64,000 bases of DNA, from assembly GCF_004295645.1 (NCBI RefSeq), contig NZ_CP034752.1, positions 806,001 to 870,000 on the forward strand. Direction: 5' to 3'. Below, in pieces: positions 16,930 to 26,001 of the stretch (positions are counted from its first letter, which is position 1; each line of letters starts with the position of its first letter). The notes beneath the pieces are model-generated. The model was not told where the DNA came from and searched no databases. It was given only the letters and a program-made list of their open reading frames with translations. This stretch comes from Limnobaculum zhutongyuii (GTDB lineage Bacteria; Pseudomonadota; Gammaproteobacteria; Enterobacterales; Enterobacteriaceae). Both the position numbers and the translations under genes were made by a program.

Positions 16930-18318
16930 TTATGGTGTAGCCCTTGGTCTTGAGTGTTGCATCGGGATAAACCAAATGATGATGGCACCTACAATCAGTA
17001 ATCCGGCGACGAAGTAGAGTCCGGAGGAGAAGCTGCCGGTCTGGTCTTTCAGGATGCCGATTAGCAGTGGGCTTACCGCGGAGCCAACGTTGCCGGTGGC
17101 GTTGATAACGGCAATACCAACGGCTCTGGCTCGCAGGCTGATGGACTGGTCCGGGGTGGTCCAGAAGATCGCCATGGCGGTAAATGAGCCAACCGAGGCC
17201 ATAATGATTCCCAGCAGTTGTACCATTGAGTGGTTAGTTAATGACGCCAGAATCCAACCACAGGCGGCAAATATGTATGGCAGTACGGTATGGACTTTTC
17301 GTTCCTGCATGCGGTCGGAACGTCTGCTCCACCAAATCATCCCCGCGACGGTACAAAATTGAGGGATGGCCGTCAGGAAGCCAATCATGATGTTGCTGCT
17401 GCCCTGATTGAAGCTTTGCATAATCTGAGGCGTCCAGATATTGATGGCGCTCAGGGTATTGGTCAGGCAGAAGTAGGCCAGGGTGTACATCAGAACCACT
17501 GGAGACAGCACTTCACGCCACAGGCTTTTTTGTTGCATTGCACCGTAGCTGGTAGGTCCTTCCGGCTGAACTAAGGTCAGGCAGTCTGATTCCATCATGT
17601 CGTGCAGGCATTTTTTGTCTTCATCGGTTAACCATTTGGCTTTCTGTGGCGTGTCGTCCAGATAGAACCACACCACTATACCTAACAGTACCGATGGAAA
17701 GCCTTCCAGCAGGAATAACCACTGCCAGCCTTTAAGGTTGAGAATACCGTCCAATGACAGGATATAGCCGGAGGCCAGTGAGCCGAAGGCCATAGTGACT
17801 GGCATGGCAATCATAAATAGTGCGTTGGCTCTGGCACGGAAGAATGCCGGAAACCAGTAAGTCAGATACACCAGGATCCCCGGCAGGAAGCCCGCTTCGG
17901 TAATTCCCACTAACATGCGCAGGATGTACAGGCTGGTTGGGCCGGTGGCGAACATGGTGGCGGTGGAGGCCAGTCCCCATAGCACCATGATGGTGGCTAT
18001 CCAGCGTCGGGCTCCGACGATGCCGAGCATGATGTTGCTGGGTATGCCGAAAATAACATAGGTGGCATAGAACAGTGTGGCTGCAAGGCCAAACATGGTG
18101 GAGGAAAGCCCCAGATCTTTACCCATGGTTAATCCGGCGAAGCCGATATTAATCCGGTCGAGAAATGAGAACACGAACAGCACAAACAGGAAGATGATCA
18201 CGCGACGGAATAGCTTTTTGATGACCGCCTGTTGTTGTGGTGTATGGGTGGTGTGCTGCATATCTGGTGAGGTTGAGCTGCCACCGGTATTTTGATGTAG
18301 AGATTCTGTATTGTTCAT
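16930..18318 (-). CDS. hpaX: 4-Hydroxyphenylacetate permease HpaX
   Basis: A 462-residue major facilitator protein of the anion:cation symporter subfamily with 12 predicted membrane helices. The segment FLFVLFVFSFLDRINIGFAGLTMGKDLGLS at the first helix (Asp-Arg-Asn motif) and GITEAGFLPGILVYLTYWF are typical of HpaX and its relatives. It should import HPA with protons. It lies between hpaI and hpaA as in E. coli, although family A repeats separate it from both neighbours and it may have its own promoter. Confidence 0.92.
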   Translation of the reverse strand: MNNTESLHQNTGGSSTSPDMQHTTHTPQQQAVIKKLFRRVIIFLFVLFVFSFLDRINIGFAGLTMGKDLGLSSTMFGLAATLFYATYVIFGIPSNIMLGIVGARRWIATIMVLWGLASTATMFATGPTSLYILRMLVGITEAGFLPGILVYLTYWFPAFFRARANALFMIAMPVTMAFGSLASGYILSLDGILNLKGWQWLFLLEGFPSVLLGIVVWFYLDDTPQKAKWLTDEDKKCLHDMMESDCLTLVQPEGPTSYGAMQQKSLWREVLSPVVLMYTLAYFCLTNTLSAINIWTPQIMQSFNQGSSNIMIGFLTAIPQFCTVAGMIWWSRRSDRMQERKVHTVLPYIFAACGWILASLTNHSMVQLLGIIMASVGSFTAMAIFWTTPDQSISLRARAVGIAVINATGNVGSAVSPLLIGILKDQTGSFSSGLYFVAGLLIVGAIIIWFIPMQHSRPRATP

Positions 18319-18356
18319 AGGCTTCTCAGTTTGTGTGGTGGTGGTTATTAGCCTTG

Positions 18357-18515
18357 GTGGATATTCCGGCCGTAATTACGTAGTGCCTGTATCGGCTTAG
18401 TGCCTGGCCGGAAGACCGTCTGTACTCGATTTCGGAGAGCGTCGGGCCTAGGCTGCCTACGGGCACTTCGTTGGCTTACGCCAAGTCGACCCCCACGGCA
18501 CCCTCTCCCTCCGAT
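18357..18515 (+). repeat. Dispersed ~155-bp repeat, family A (copy 2)
   Basis: The clearest copy: GTGGATATTCCGGCCGTAA at the left, CTGGCCGGAAGACCGTCTGT, CGTCGGGCCTAGG, CTTCGTTGGCTTACGCCAAG and CTCTCCCTCCGAT at the right. It occupies most of the hpaX-hpaI gap in direct orientation relative to copy 1. Confidence 0.85.
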
Positions 18516-18612
18516 TAGCTTTGTTAATAAAACCAAGGGGATAAATTTCCCTTTTTGATTAGTTTTATTAGCAATATCGAAGGACGGCTTTACCTTGTTG
18601 TTCACCTACTCT

Positions 18613-19431
18613 CTAATAAACACTACTTGTACTGTTTGTTTCCGGTGTTGCTGTCTGTTCAGCGGTTTGTTGGAACTGTTTTGCCAGTGATTCGGCGGCT
18701 TTGCTGAGTAGGGTGGTGTCGACGCCGACGGCGACGAACAGGGCTCCCAGTGACAGGTAATGTCGGGCCATTTTTTGGTCGGCCATCAGGATGCCGGGGG
18801 CTTTTCCGGCGGCGATGATTTTGCCGATGGCATGTTCAATGGCCTGTTGGACTTCCGGGTGGTTTGGCTGGCCGGGGAGTCCCATGTCGGCGGAGAGGTC
18901 CGCTGGGCCGATAAAGACGCCGTCGATGCCTTCAACCTGAAGTATGTCTGGTAAATTGACTAATCCACGGCGGGTTTCAATTTGTACCAGTACGCACATT
19001 TCACTATCGGCTTTTTGCAGATAGTCAGGGATGCGGTTCCAGCGAGAGGCTCTGGCCAGTGCGCTGCCGACACCCCGGATTCCATTGGGTGGATAGTGGG
19101 TAGACTGAACGGCTAATTGTGCCTCTTCTGCGCTTTGTACCATCGGTAGCAGCAGGGTTTGCGCACCAATATCCAGCAGTTGTTTCACTCTGACCGGATC
19201 GTTCCACGGCGGGCGAACTACCGGCTGGGAGGCGTAAGGCGCAACCGCCTGTAGCTGACTTAAAATGGTTTGCAGATCGTTAGGCGCGTGTTCACCATCA
19301 ATCAACAGCCAGTCGAATCCGGAACCCGCCAGCAGTTCTGCGCTGTAGGGGCTGCACAGGCCGAGCCATAAACCGATTTGCGGTCTTTTTTCTGCCAGTG
19401 CACGTTTAAAATGGTTAATTGGCATTTCCAT
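18613..19431 (-). CDS. hpaI: HpaI: 4-hydroxy-2-oxoheptane-1,7-dioate aldolase
   Basis: A 272-residue class II (metal-dependent) aldolase. It splits 4-hydroxy-2-oxoheptanedioate into pyruvate and succinate semialdehyde. The motifs AGSGFDWLLIDGEHAPND, QPVVRPPWNDP, GIRGVGSALARASRW, LVQIETRRG and GVFIGPADLSADMG are family-typical. I chose the ATG at 19431 because AAGGAG lies just upstream. Its product is the substrate of the semialdehyde dehydrogenase at 20260-21711. It starts 10 bases after hpaH. Confidence 0.95.
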   Translation of the reverse strand: MEMPINHFKRALAEKRPQIGLWLGLCSPYSAELLAGSGFDWLLIDGEHAPNDLQTILSQLQAVAPYASQPVVRPPWNDPVRVKQLLDIGAQTLLLPMVQSAEEAQLAVQSTHYPPNGIRGVGSALARASRWNRIPDYLQKADSEMCVLVQIETRRGLVNLPDILQVEGIDGVFIGPADLSADMGLPGQPNHPEVQQAIEHAIGKIIAAGKAPGILMADQKMARHYLSLGALFVAVGVDTTLLSKAAESLAKQFQQTAEQTATPETNSTSSVY

Positions 19432-19441
19432 GATGTTCTCC

Positions 19442-20245
19442 TTAAACAAACCGGCAGCTGATAGCGCCCATTGAACCGTAATCCACATGGAAGGTGTCAC
19501 CGGGGCGGGCAGGCACCGGGCGGGTGAAGGAGCCGCCAAGAATCACCTGTCCGGCTTCCAACTGAACGCCATAAGGGTGGAGTTTATTTGCCAGCCAGGC
19601 CACGCCGTTAGCCGGGTGGTTTAGTACTGCTGCCGCTACGCCTGACTCTTCAATTACGCCGTTGCGATACAACAGAGCGCTGATCCAGCGTAAATCCAGT
19701 GCATCAGGTTTGATTGGGCGGCCGCCCATCACCACACCTGCGTTAGCGGCGTTGTCAGAGATGGTGTCAAACACCTTACGTGGGCGCTGGGTATCCGGGT
19801 CGATGTTGTGGCAGCGGGCATCGATAATTTCCAACGCGGGTATGATGTAGTCGGTCGCGTTATACACATCGAAAATGGTGCAGTTCGGACCCGTCAGCGG
19901 TTTCGCCAGAATAAAAGCCAGCTCCACTTCAATACGCGGCACGATAAAACGATCGGATGGGATATCGCTGCCATCGTCGAAGAACATGTCGTCCAGTAAA
20001 GTGCCGTAGTCCGGCTCACTGATTTGTGAGCTGTACTGCATGGCTTTTGATGTCAGGCCAATCTTGTGGCCTTTCATCTGGCGACCCTCTTCGATTTTGA
20101 GTTTTACCCAGGTGCGCTGGATGGCGTAGGCATCTTCCAGCGTGATATCCGGGTTTTGCAGCGAAATCTGTTGGATCTGCTGTCGGTCTTTCTCAGCCTG
20201 ATTGAGTTGCTGAGCCATGCGCATAATGGTGTCTTGATTTAACAT
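19442..20245 (-). CDS. hpaH: HpaH: 2-oxo-hept-4-ene-1,7-dioate hydratase
   Basis: A 267-residue hydratase of the 2-oxopent-4-enoate hydratase family that adds water to the open-chain intermediate before aldol cleavage. GHKIGLTSKAMQ, EPDYGTLLDDMFF, FIVPRIEVELAFIL and LGGSFTRPVPARPGD are conserved, and the length matches E. coli HpaH. I prefer the ATG at 20245. A TTG at 20263, overlapping the previous stop, is possible but unsupported. Confidence 0.95.
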   Translation of the reverse strand: MLNQDTIMRMAQQLNQAEKDRQQIQQISLQNPDITLEDAYAIQRTWVKLKIEEGRQMKGHKIGLTSKAMQYSSQISEPDYGTLLDDMFFDDGSDIPSDRFIVPRIEVELAFILAKPLTGPNCTIFDVYNATDYIIPALEIIDARCHNIDPDTQRPRKVFDTISDNAANAGVVMGGRPIKPDALDLRWISALLYRNGVIEESGVAAAVLNHPANGVAWLANKLHPYGVQLEAGQVILGGSFTRPVPARPGDTFHVDYGSMGAISCRFV

Positions 20246-20259
20246 ATTGATTTCTCGCT

Positions 20260-21711
20260 TCAATCCAGGCTGCCAAAACAGAGATATTTAATCTCCATAT
20301 AATCTTCAATACCGTGCCGGGAGCCTTCGCGTCCCAGACCCGACTGTTTAATGCCGCCAAAAGGGGCTGATTCATTGGAAATTGCACCTTCGTTAATTCC
20401 TACCATGCCGCACTCAAGTGCTTCAGCCACGCGGACGATTCGACCAATATCACGTGAGTAGAAGTAGGCCGCTAAACCGGACTCCGTCTGGTTTGCTAAC
20501 TGAATAGCCTGCTCTTCGGTCTGGAAACGAATTAACGGCGCTACCGGGCCAAAGGTCTCTTCATTGGCGATCAGCATGTTCTCAGTCACCCCGGTTAATA
20601 CCGTCGGTTGGAAGAAGAACCCGTCTTGAAGGTACGGTTGACCGCCGGTAAGAACCTGGGCGCCATGCTGTCTGGCATCGTCAATATGAGATTGAACTTT
20701 GGCCACGGCAGCGGCGTTGATAAGCGGACCCTGCTGGAAATCGCCTTCCAGCGCCGGACCGGCTTGTAATGTGGCAACAGCGCTAGCCAGTTTTTGGCTA
20801 AAGGCGTCATACACCGAGTCCTGAACCAACAACCGGTTGGCACAAACGCAGGTTTGACCGCTGTTGCGGAATTTGGCGGTTAGCGCTCCGGTGACGGCAG
20901 CGTCGAGATCGGCATCGTCGAATACGATAAACGGTGCGTTGCCCCCCAGCTCCAGCGACATTTTTTTCACCGTGCTGGCGCACTGGGCCATTAATAATTT
21001 GCCAACGTGAGTGGAGCCGGTGAATGAGAGTTTGCGAACCACCGGGCTTTGAGTCAGTGCTCTGCCGATGGCTACTGCATCGGTGCCGGTTACCACATTA
21101 AAGACGCCATCAGGAATACCGGCTTTTTTGGCCAGCGCCGCCAGAATTAAGGCGGACAGCGGGGTTTCCGGTGCCGGTTTTAATACCACGGTACAGCCTG
21201 CCGCCAATGCTGGTGCGACTTTGCGGGTAATCATGGCATTAGGGAAGTTCCATGGGGTAATGGCCGCCACGACGCCGATGGGCTGTTTTATGGTGGTAAT
21301 ACGGCGACCGGGCAGAGGCGAAGGAATGGTCTCCCCATAGGTACGTTTACCTTCTTCGGCAAACCATTCGATAAAGCTGGCGCCATACAGAATCTCGCCC
21401 CGGGATTCTGTCAGCGGCTTTCCCTGTTCAAGACTGAGCAATCTTGCCAGAGGTTCCTGTTGCTCAATAATCAGTTGATACCAGGTTTGCAGGTACTGAC
21501 TACGCTGTTTAGCCGTGAGTTTTTGCCATGCAGGCAGGGCCTGACGAGCCGCATCAATGGCTTCCAGCGTTTCGGTTTCACCCAGATTACTGACGTGAGC
21601 AATCACTTCGCCGTTAGCCGGGTTATTCACCGGATAGGTGGATTTATCCTGCGCATCGCACCACTGTCCGTTAATAAATGCCTGACGATAAATCACTTCT
21701 GGCATCATCAT
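20260..21711 (-). CDS. NAD(P)-dependent succinate-semialdehyde dehydrogenase within the hpa operon
   Basis: A 483-residue aldehyde dehydrogenase of the GabD/Sad group. The Glu motif is LELGGNAPFIVFDDADLD and the catalytic Cys is in FRNSGQTCVCANRL. It oxidises succinate semialdehyde, the HpaI product, to succinate, linking the pathway to the citric acid cycle. It overlaps hpaF by 4 bases and the next gene follows closely, so it is a true operon member. In E. coli W no such gene is in the hpa cluster. Annotating it as gabD would also be reasonable. Confidence 0.88.
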   Translation of the reverse strand: MMMPEVIYRQAFINGQWCDAQDKSTYPVNNPANGEVIAHVSNLGETETLEAIDAARQALPAWQKLTAKQRSQYLQTWYQLIIEQQEPLARLLSLEQGKPLTESRGEILYGASFIEWFAEEGKRTYGETIPSPLPGRRITTIKQPIGVVAAITPWNFPNAMITRKVAPALAAGCTVVLKPAPETPLSALILAALAKKAGIPDGVFNVVTGTDAVAIGRALTQSPVVRKLSFTGSTHVGKLLMAQCASTVKKMSLELGGNAPFIVFDDADLDAAVTGALTAKFRNSGQTCVCANRLLVQDSVYDAFSQKLASAVATLQAGPALEGDFQQGPLINAAAVAKVQSHIDDARQHGAQVLTGGQPYLQDGFFFQPTVLTGVTENMLIANEETFGPVAPLIRFQTEEQAIQLANQTESGLAAYFYSRDIGRIVRVAEALECGMVGINEGAISNESAPFGGIKQSGLGREGSRHGIEDYMEIKYLCFGSLD

Positions 21712-22100
21712 GCGGCACCCCCATTAAAAAGGGCGTGAACGTTATTCTGCTTAAAGTTAAGTTCAGCGTCGAGCTCGACCATCTCAAATGAGATGGCGAG
21801 ATAACGTTCCGCCATTAAAGAGGAAAAATGCTGTTTGATTAACGCAAACAGGGACTCCGCCACCTGTTTGCGACTTTCTGCACTACGCCCGTGCCCGATT
21901 TTTAATGTCATATGTACAAAGGCGTAGTCATGGGCACCATCAGCCATCTGCCAGGTGTCTAACCAGATGGCACGGCTGCGGATCCCCGCCAGAGGGAATA
22001 TTCCCGTTGCGGCCAAATGCTGGTTAACCTTGGCGAACAGCGCAGGTAACTGAGCAGAATCACGTATGTTGTCCGTACATTCAGCATAAAAATGTGGCAT
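21708..22100 (-). CDS. hpaF: HpaF: 5-carboxymethyl-2-hydroxymuconate Delta-isomerase
   Basis: A 130-residue isomerase of the tautomerase superfamily. Mature enzyme would begin at Pro2 (MPHFYAECTDNIR), the catalytic proline of this superfamily. The C-terminus SFEMVELDAELNFKQNN is typical. It converts the product of HpaE to its 2-oxo isomer. The stop overlaps the start of the downstream dehydrogenase (ATGA). Confidence 0.93.
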   Translation of the reverse strand: MPHFYAECTDNIRDSAQLPALFAKVNQHLAATGIFPLAGIRSRAIWLDTWQMADGAHDYAFVHMTLKIGHGRSAESRKQVAESLFALIKQHFSSLMAERYLAISFEMVELDAELNFKQNNVHALFNGGAA

Positions 22101-22130
22101 ATCGCCTCCGGTTTCAGAAAAATGACGTAA

Positions 22131-23006
22131 TCAGGCAGCAGCCCGGGAATTGATATCGTCTGGCAGTGGGAAGATGGCATTAACCTGTCCGGTGCCGGAG
22201 CTTGGGAACAGATCGGTGACAAATTCCACTTTGCCGTCGTATTTATCCCAGCCCAGCAGACCCAACAGCATGACGGTGTCGTGCATGTTGCCTTCGCCAA
22301 AGCAGTATTGGGCATATTCCGGCAGCATGGCGCAGAACTCTTTGAAACGACCTTCCTTCCACAGCTTGACTACGCGCTCATCCATCTGACGATCGAATTC
22401 ACGGGTATAGCTGTGCATGCCTTCTTCGGCACGACGGTCATCAATGAAACGGTGAGAGAGGGAACCGCTGGCCAGCACGGCGACGGTACCGTCATATTTC
22501 TTGATCGCGTTGAGAATGGCTTCTCCCATACGGCGACTGTCTTCAAAGTCATGAACGGTACAGAACGCAGAAATAGAGATCACTTTGAAATGTTTGTCTT
22601 CATTCATATAACGCATAGGAACCAGCGTGCCGTACTCCAGATTCAGGCTTGGAATATCGTGAGCCTGAGCGCGAACCCCCAGCTTACGGGCTTCATCGGC
22701 AATCATTTGGCCCAGCTCCGGGTTGCCGTCGTAATCGAAGGTGATGTCGCGAATAAAGTGCGGCAGCTCGTTACTGGTATAAACGCCCTTGAAGCTTTTA
22801 GTACAGTTGATGTGATAGGCGCTGTTGACCAGCCAGTGGGTATCAAACACGATAATGGTGTCGACTCCCAGCTCACGGCAGCGTTTGCCGATCTCTTTAT
22901 GACCGTCGATGGCTGCCTGACGGCATCCATAATTTTTCCCCGGTAATTCTGATAAATACATCGAGGGGACGTGTGTTGTTTTGGCTGCTAACGCTAACTT
23001 ACCCAT
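22131..23006 (-). CDS. hpaD: HpaD: 3,4-dihydroxyphenylacetate 2,3-dioxygenase
   Basis: A 291-residue class III extradiol dioxygenase that opens the homoprotocatechuate ring. It opens MGKLALAAKTTHVPSMYLSE and carries the metal-site His region THWLVNSAYHINC, with GSLSHRFIDDRRAEEG further on. The ATG at 23006 is preceded by GAGGAAC. The C-terminus is ~8 residues longer than in E. coli. It sits between hpaE and hpaF, the normal order. Confidence 0.95.
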   Translation of the reverse strand: MGKLALAAKTTHVPSMYLSELPGKNYGCRQAAIDGHKEIGKRCRELGVDTIIVFDTHWLVNSAYHINCTKSFKGVYTSNELPHFIRDITFDYDGNPELGQMIADEARKLGVRAQAHDIPSLNLEYGTLVPMRYMNEDKHFKVISISAFCTVHDFEDSRRMGEAILNAIKKYDGTVAVLASGSLSHRFIDDRRAEEGMHSYTREFDRQMDERVVKLWKEGRFKEFCAMLPEYAQYCFGEGNMHDTVMLLGLLGWDKYDGKVEFVTDLFPSSGTGQVNAIFPLPDDINSRAAA

Positions 23007-23120
23007 ATGTTCCTCACTTGATGCCCGTGACTGGGCATCACAATAATGGTCGATGATTAGGAGCACTCAGGCTCCGGTACGAGTTACGCTTAGTAATAAC
23101 AACTGCCAGGGATAATCCCC

Positions 23121-24587
23121 TTAAACACCCCAACGCGGGATGTGATGGTCGCCGAATGAAATACAGACGTTTTTCATTTCCGCAAACACTTCAAAACTGT
23201 ACTCACCACCTTCACGTCCGGTACCGGAGGCTTTGATGCCGCCGAATGGCTGGCGCAGATCCCGTACGTTCTGGGTGTTAACAAACACCATGCCCGCTTC
23301 GATGCTGCGTGACAGGCGCAATATTTTGCTGATGTCTTGTGTCCAGATGTAGGAGGCCAGTCCGTACTCCACGTCATTCGCCATGCGCAGGCCGTCTTCT
23401 TCGCTGTCGAATGGAATCAGACAGGCAACCGGACCAAAGATCTCTTCTTGTGCCACGCGCATTCTGTTATCCACATCCGCCAGTACGGTAGGACGCAGGA
23501 AGTGACCACCGCGCAGATGCTCCGGAAGATCGGTCGGTTTGTCTGGTCCACCGGCCAGCAGCGTTGCCCCTTCTTCTATGCCCAGACGGATATAGCCAGA
23601 GACTTTGTCCCAATGCTGTTGGCTGATCAGTGAACCAAGCTGAGTGGTCAGATCCTGCGGATCGCCTACTTTCAGGCGGTTGGCCCGCTCGGCAAAACGT
23701 TTCACAAACTCTGGATAGATACTGCGCTGAACAAAGATGCGTGAGCCCGCGGTACAGCGCTCTCCATTGATGGAGAAGATGGTGAACAGCGAAGCATCCA
23801 GTGCCCGCTCGATATCCGCATCTTCAAAAACCAGCACCGGTGATTTACCGCCCAGTTCCATGGAGTATTTTTTCAGACCCGCGCTTTCCATAATTTTGCG
23901 TCCGGTCAGGGTGCCGCCGGTAAAGGAGACAGAACGAACGTCGTGGTGGCGTACCAGCGCATCACCCGCGGTAGCACCATAGCCCTGAACCACGTTCAGT
24001 ACCCCGGCAGGAATGCCGGCTTCCAGCGCCAGTTCACCGAGGAAGTTGGCGGTAAGGGGAGACAGCTCGGACATTTTCAGCACCGCGGTATTGCCCAGCG
24101 CCAGACAAGGCGCGACTTTCCAGGTAGCAGTCATAAAAGGGACGTTCCACGGGGAAACCAGAGCACAAACCCCAACCGGCTGAACCAGGGTGTAGTTGAG
24201 CATCTTGTCATCTACCGGATAGGTTCGACCGTCCATGCGCTGGCAAACTTCGGCAAAGAATTCAAAGTTGTGGGATGCCCGAGGGATCAGCACATTTTGT
24301 GTTTGATGCAGTGGCAGACCGGTATCTGCCGTTTCCATTTGTGCAATTTCCGGCACGTTTTCAGCAATCAAATCACCGAGGCGACGCATCAGGCGAGCGC
24401 GTTCTTTCATTGGCAGGTTAGCCCATTTAGGGAAAGCAATTTTGGCGGCTTCAACCGCCTGATGAATTTCTGCTTCTCCGCCGGAAGCGACATCGGCTAA
24501 TACTTCTCCGGTGGCCGGGTTTAGGGTTTGAAAAGTCTCTTTACTTGAAACACTTTTGCCATTAATCCAGTGGTTAATCATTTGCAT
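23121..24587 (-). CDS. hpaE: HpaE: 5-carboxymethyl-2-hydroxymuconic semialdehyde dehydrogenase
   Basis: A 488-residue NAD-dependent aldehyde dehydrogenase, the same length as E. coli HpaE. The Glu motif is MELGGKSPVLVFEDADIE and the nucleophilic Cys is in FSINGERCTAGSRIF. NPATGEVLADVASGGEAEI and VSPWNVPFMTATWKVAP are characteristic. It oxidises the ring-cleavage product of HpaD. Its start overlaps the end of hpaG2 by 10 bases. Confidence 0.96.
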   Translation of the reverse strand: MQMINHWINGKSVSSKETFQTLNPATGEVLADVASGGEAEIHQAVEAAKIAFPKWANLPMKERARLMRRLGDLIAENVPEIAQMETADTGLPLHQTQNVLIPRASHNFEFFAEVCQRMDGRTYPVDDKMLNYTLVQPVGVCALVSPWNVPFMTATWKVAPCLALGNTAVLKMSELSPLTANFLGELALEAGIPAGVLNVVQGYGATAGDALVRHHDVRSVSFTGGTLTGRKIMESAGLKKYSMELGGKSPVLVFEDADIERALDASLFTIFSINGERCTAGSRIFVQRSIYPEFVKRFAERANRLKVGDPQDLTTQLGSLISQQHWDKVSGYIRLGIEEGATLLAGGPDKPTDLPEHLRGGHFLRPTVLADVDNRMRVAQEEIFGPVACLIPFDSEEDGLRMANDVEYGLASYIWTQDISKILRLSRSIEAGMVFVNTQNVRDLRQPFGGIKASGTGREGGEYSFEVFAEMKNVCISFGDHHIPRWGV

Positions 24588-25348
24588 GACAGGGTTTCCT
24601 CATATTCAGTTTCACTTACAATCCGGTTGATCAGACGTCCTACGCCCTCTACTTCAACAATCACTTCATCACCGGGCACCACGTCAGAGAGACCTTTTGG
24701 CGTACCGGTTGCGATCATGTCCCCCGGCTGCAGCGTCATAAACTGGCTCAGGTATGAGATCAGAAAGGGGATATCGAAAATCAAATCTTTGGTGGAACCT
24801 TTTTGGCGCAGCTCGCCGTTGACATGGGTGGTGAGCGTCAGGTTATGTGGGTCGGCAACCTCTTCTTTGTCCACAATCCATGGGCCAAGAGGCGTCAGGG
24901 TATCGCGGCTTTTTACCCGCAGGTTGGGGCGGTAGTAATTCTCCAGATAGTCGCGAATGGCATAGTCGTTACATACCGTGTAGCCACCCACATACTCCAT
25001 GGCCTGCTCACGGCTGACGTTGCGGGCGGTTTTGCCAATCACCACCACCAGCTCCGATTCGTAGTGCATATAATCGACATTGTCAGGGCGGACGCTCACC
25101 TGCTGGTGGCCGGTCAGGGTATTAGAAGCCTTAATAAAGATCAGCGGCTCTTCCGGCGCTTTAAAATCCAACTCGGCAGCGTGGTCGGCGTAGTTCAGAC
25201 CTAAAGCAAACAGAGTGCCATCCGCCGGCGGTAACCATTTAAAGCTGCCTGCTGCAAGCTGAGTTCCATCTGCCAGTACCGCTCGCTCCCGATCGTCGAT
25301 CGTGACCTGATGAGGCTGGTTCTGATATTGAATACGGGCGTGTCTCAT
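24578..25348 (-). CDS. hpaG2: HpaG2: isomerase/decarboxylase subunit (C-terminal half of HpaG)
   Basis: A 256-residue fumarylacetoacetate-hydrolase-fold protein corresponding to the C-terminal half of the fused ~430-residue HpaG of E. coli: GTLFALGLNYADHAAELDF, MHYESELVVVIGKTARN, RPNLRVKSRDTLTP, DMIATGTPKGLSDV. The acidic metal ligands are in ESELV and in the downstream Asp block. It performs decarboxylation and isomerisation together with HpaG1. The start overlaps hpaG1 by four bases (ATGA), suggesting equimolar subunits. Confidence 0.93.
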   Translation of the reverse strand: MRHARIQYQNQPHQVTIDDRERAVLADGTQLAAGSFKWLPPADGTLFALGLNYADHAAELDFKAPEEPLIFIKASNTLTGHQQVSVRPDNVDYMHYESELVVVIGKTARNVSREQAMEYVGGYTVCNDYAIRDYLENYYRPNLRVKSRDTLTPLGPWIVDKEEVADPHNLTLTTHVNGELRQKGSTKDLIFDIPFLISYLSQFMTLQPGDMIATGTPKGLSDVVPGDEVIVEVEGVGRLINRIVSETEYEETLSCK

Positions 25349-25980
25349 ACAGCAGCTCCTTGTTGCATCACGATATTGGTTAATTCAGGCATTCCTTCGG
25401 CACGAACGGTGATTCGGTCTCCCGGATGGATTCTGGCGCGCTGATGAGGAGTACCTATCAGAATTTTGTCTCCCGGTTGCAGCGTGGCGAACTCGCTCAG
25501 CGCAGACACCAGTTCATAGGCCGAACGTTGAAGGTCCGCGGTATTCCAACGGTCTACTTCGTTACCGTTCACCTCGGTGAAAATGGTTAACTGTTCAGGG
25601 TTAATACCCGCAACGACGTCGCCAATCGGGCAGAAGCCATCGCAGCATTTGGCTTTAATCGCCGGGCGGTAAAAGCTGGTTTCCGGCAGGCTAATGTCGT
25701 TAGCCAGTGCATAACCAGCAATATAGGCTAAGGCTTCACCAACCGGGACTTTGCGTGCAGTCTTGCCAATCACTACCGCCAGCGTGGCACCGCTCAGTAC
25801 TTCTGGCTCACCGGATGGATAAGGGATAGGAGCCAGAGGTCCAATTTGAGTGTTGTGAGGTTTAATAAACCATACCGGCGTTTTAGGCAGCGCCTGATAA
25901 GGCGGCTGCTGAAATGCACTGCTCCAGACAGCAAGCTGACTTTTATGATTCAGGGCTACTGCAAACACATTGTTCTTCAT
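25345..25980 (-). CDS. hpaG1: HpaG1: isomerase/decarboxylase subunit (N-terminal half of HpaG)
   Basis: A 211-residue protein matching the N-terminal half of E. coli HpaG: VFAVALNHKSQLAVW, SGATLAVVIGKTARKV, YRPAIKAKCCDGFCPIGD, NTADLQRSAYELVSALSEFATL. I chose the ATG at 25980, which has AGG 9 bases upstream. The split from HpaG2 is by a proper stop and overlapping start, not by a frameshift, and each half ends at a domain boundary. First gene of the degradative operon, divergent from hpaR. Confidence 0.92.
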   Translation of the reverse strand: MKNNVFAVALNHKSQLAVWSSAFQQPPYQALPKTPVWFIKPHNTQIGPLAPIPYPSGEPEVLSGATLAVVIGKTARKVPVGEALAYIAGYALANDISLPETSFYRPAIKAKCCDGFCPIGDVVAGINPEQLTIFTEVNGNEVDRWNTADLQRSAYELVSALSEFATLQPGDKILIGTPHQRARIHPGDRITVRAEGMPELTNIVMQQGAAV

Positions 25981-26001
25981 GAACGTTATCCTCGGTTGCA
26001 A

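Noticed and set aside
19432..19539. N-terminal extension of hpaI
   Set aside because: The extra codons overlap hpaH, and the AAGGAG-supported ATG at 19431 matches known HpaI proteins.
24578..25980. hpaG1/hpaG2 as a frameshifted single hpaG
   Set aside because: The junction is a proper stop with an overlapping ATG at a domain boundary, which is a natural split.
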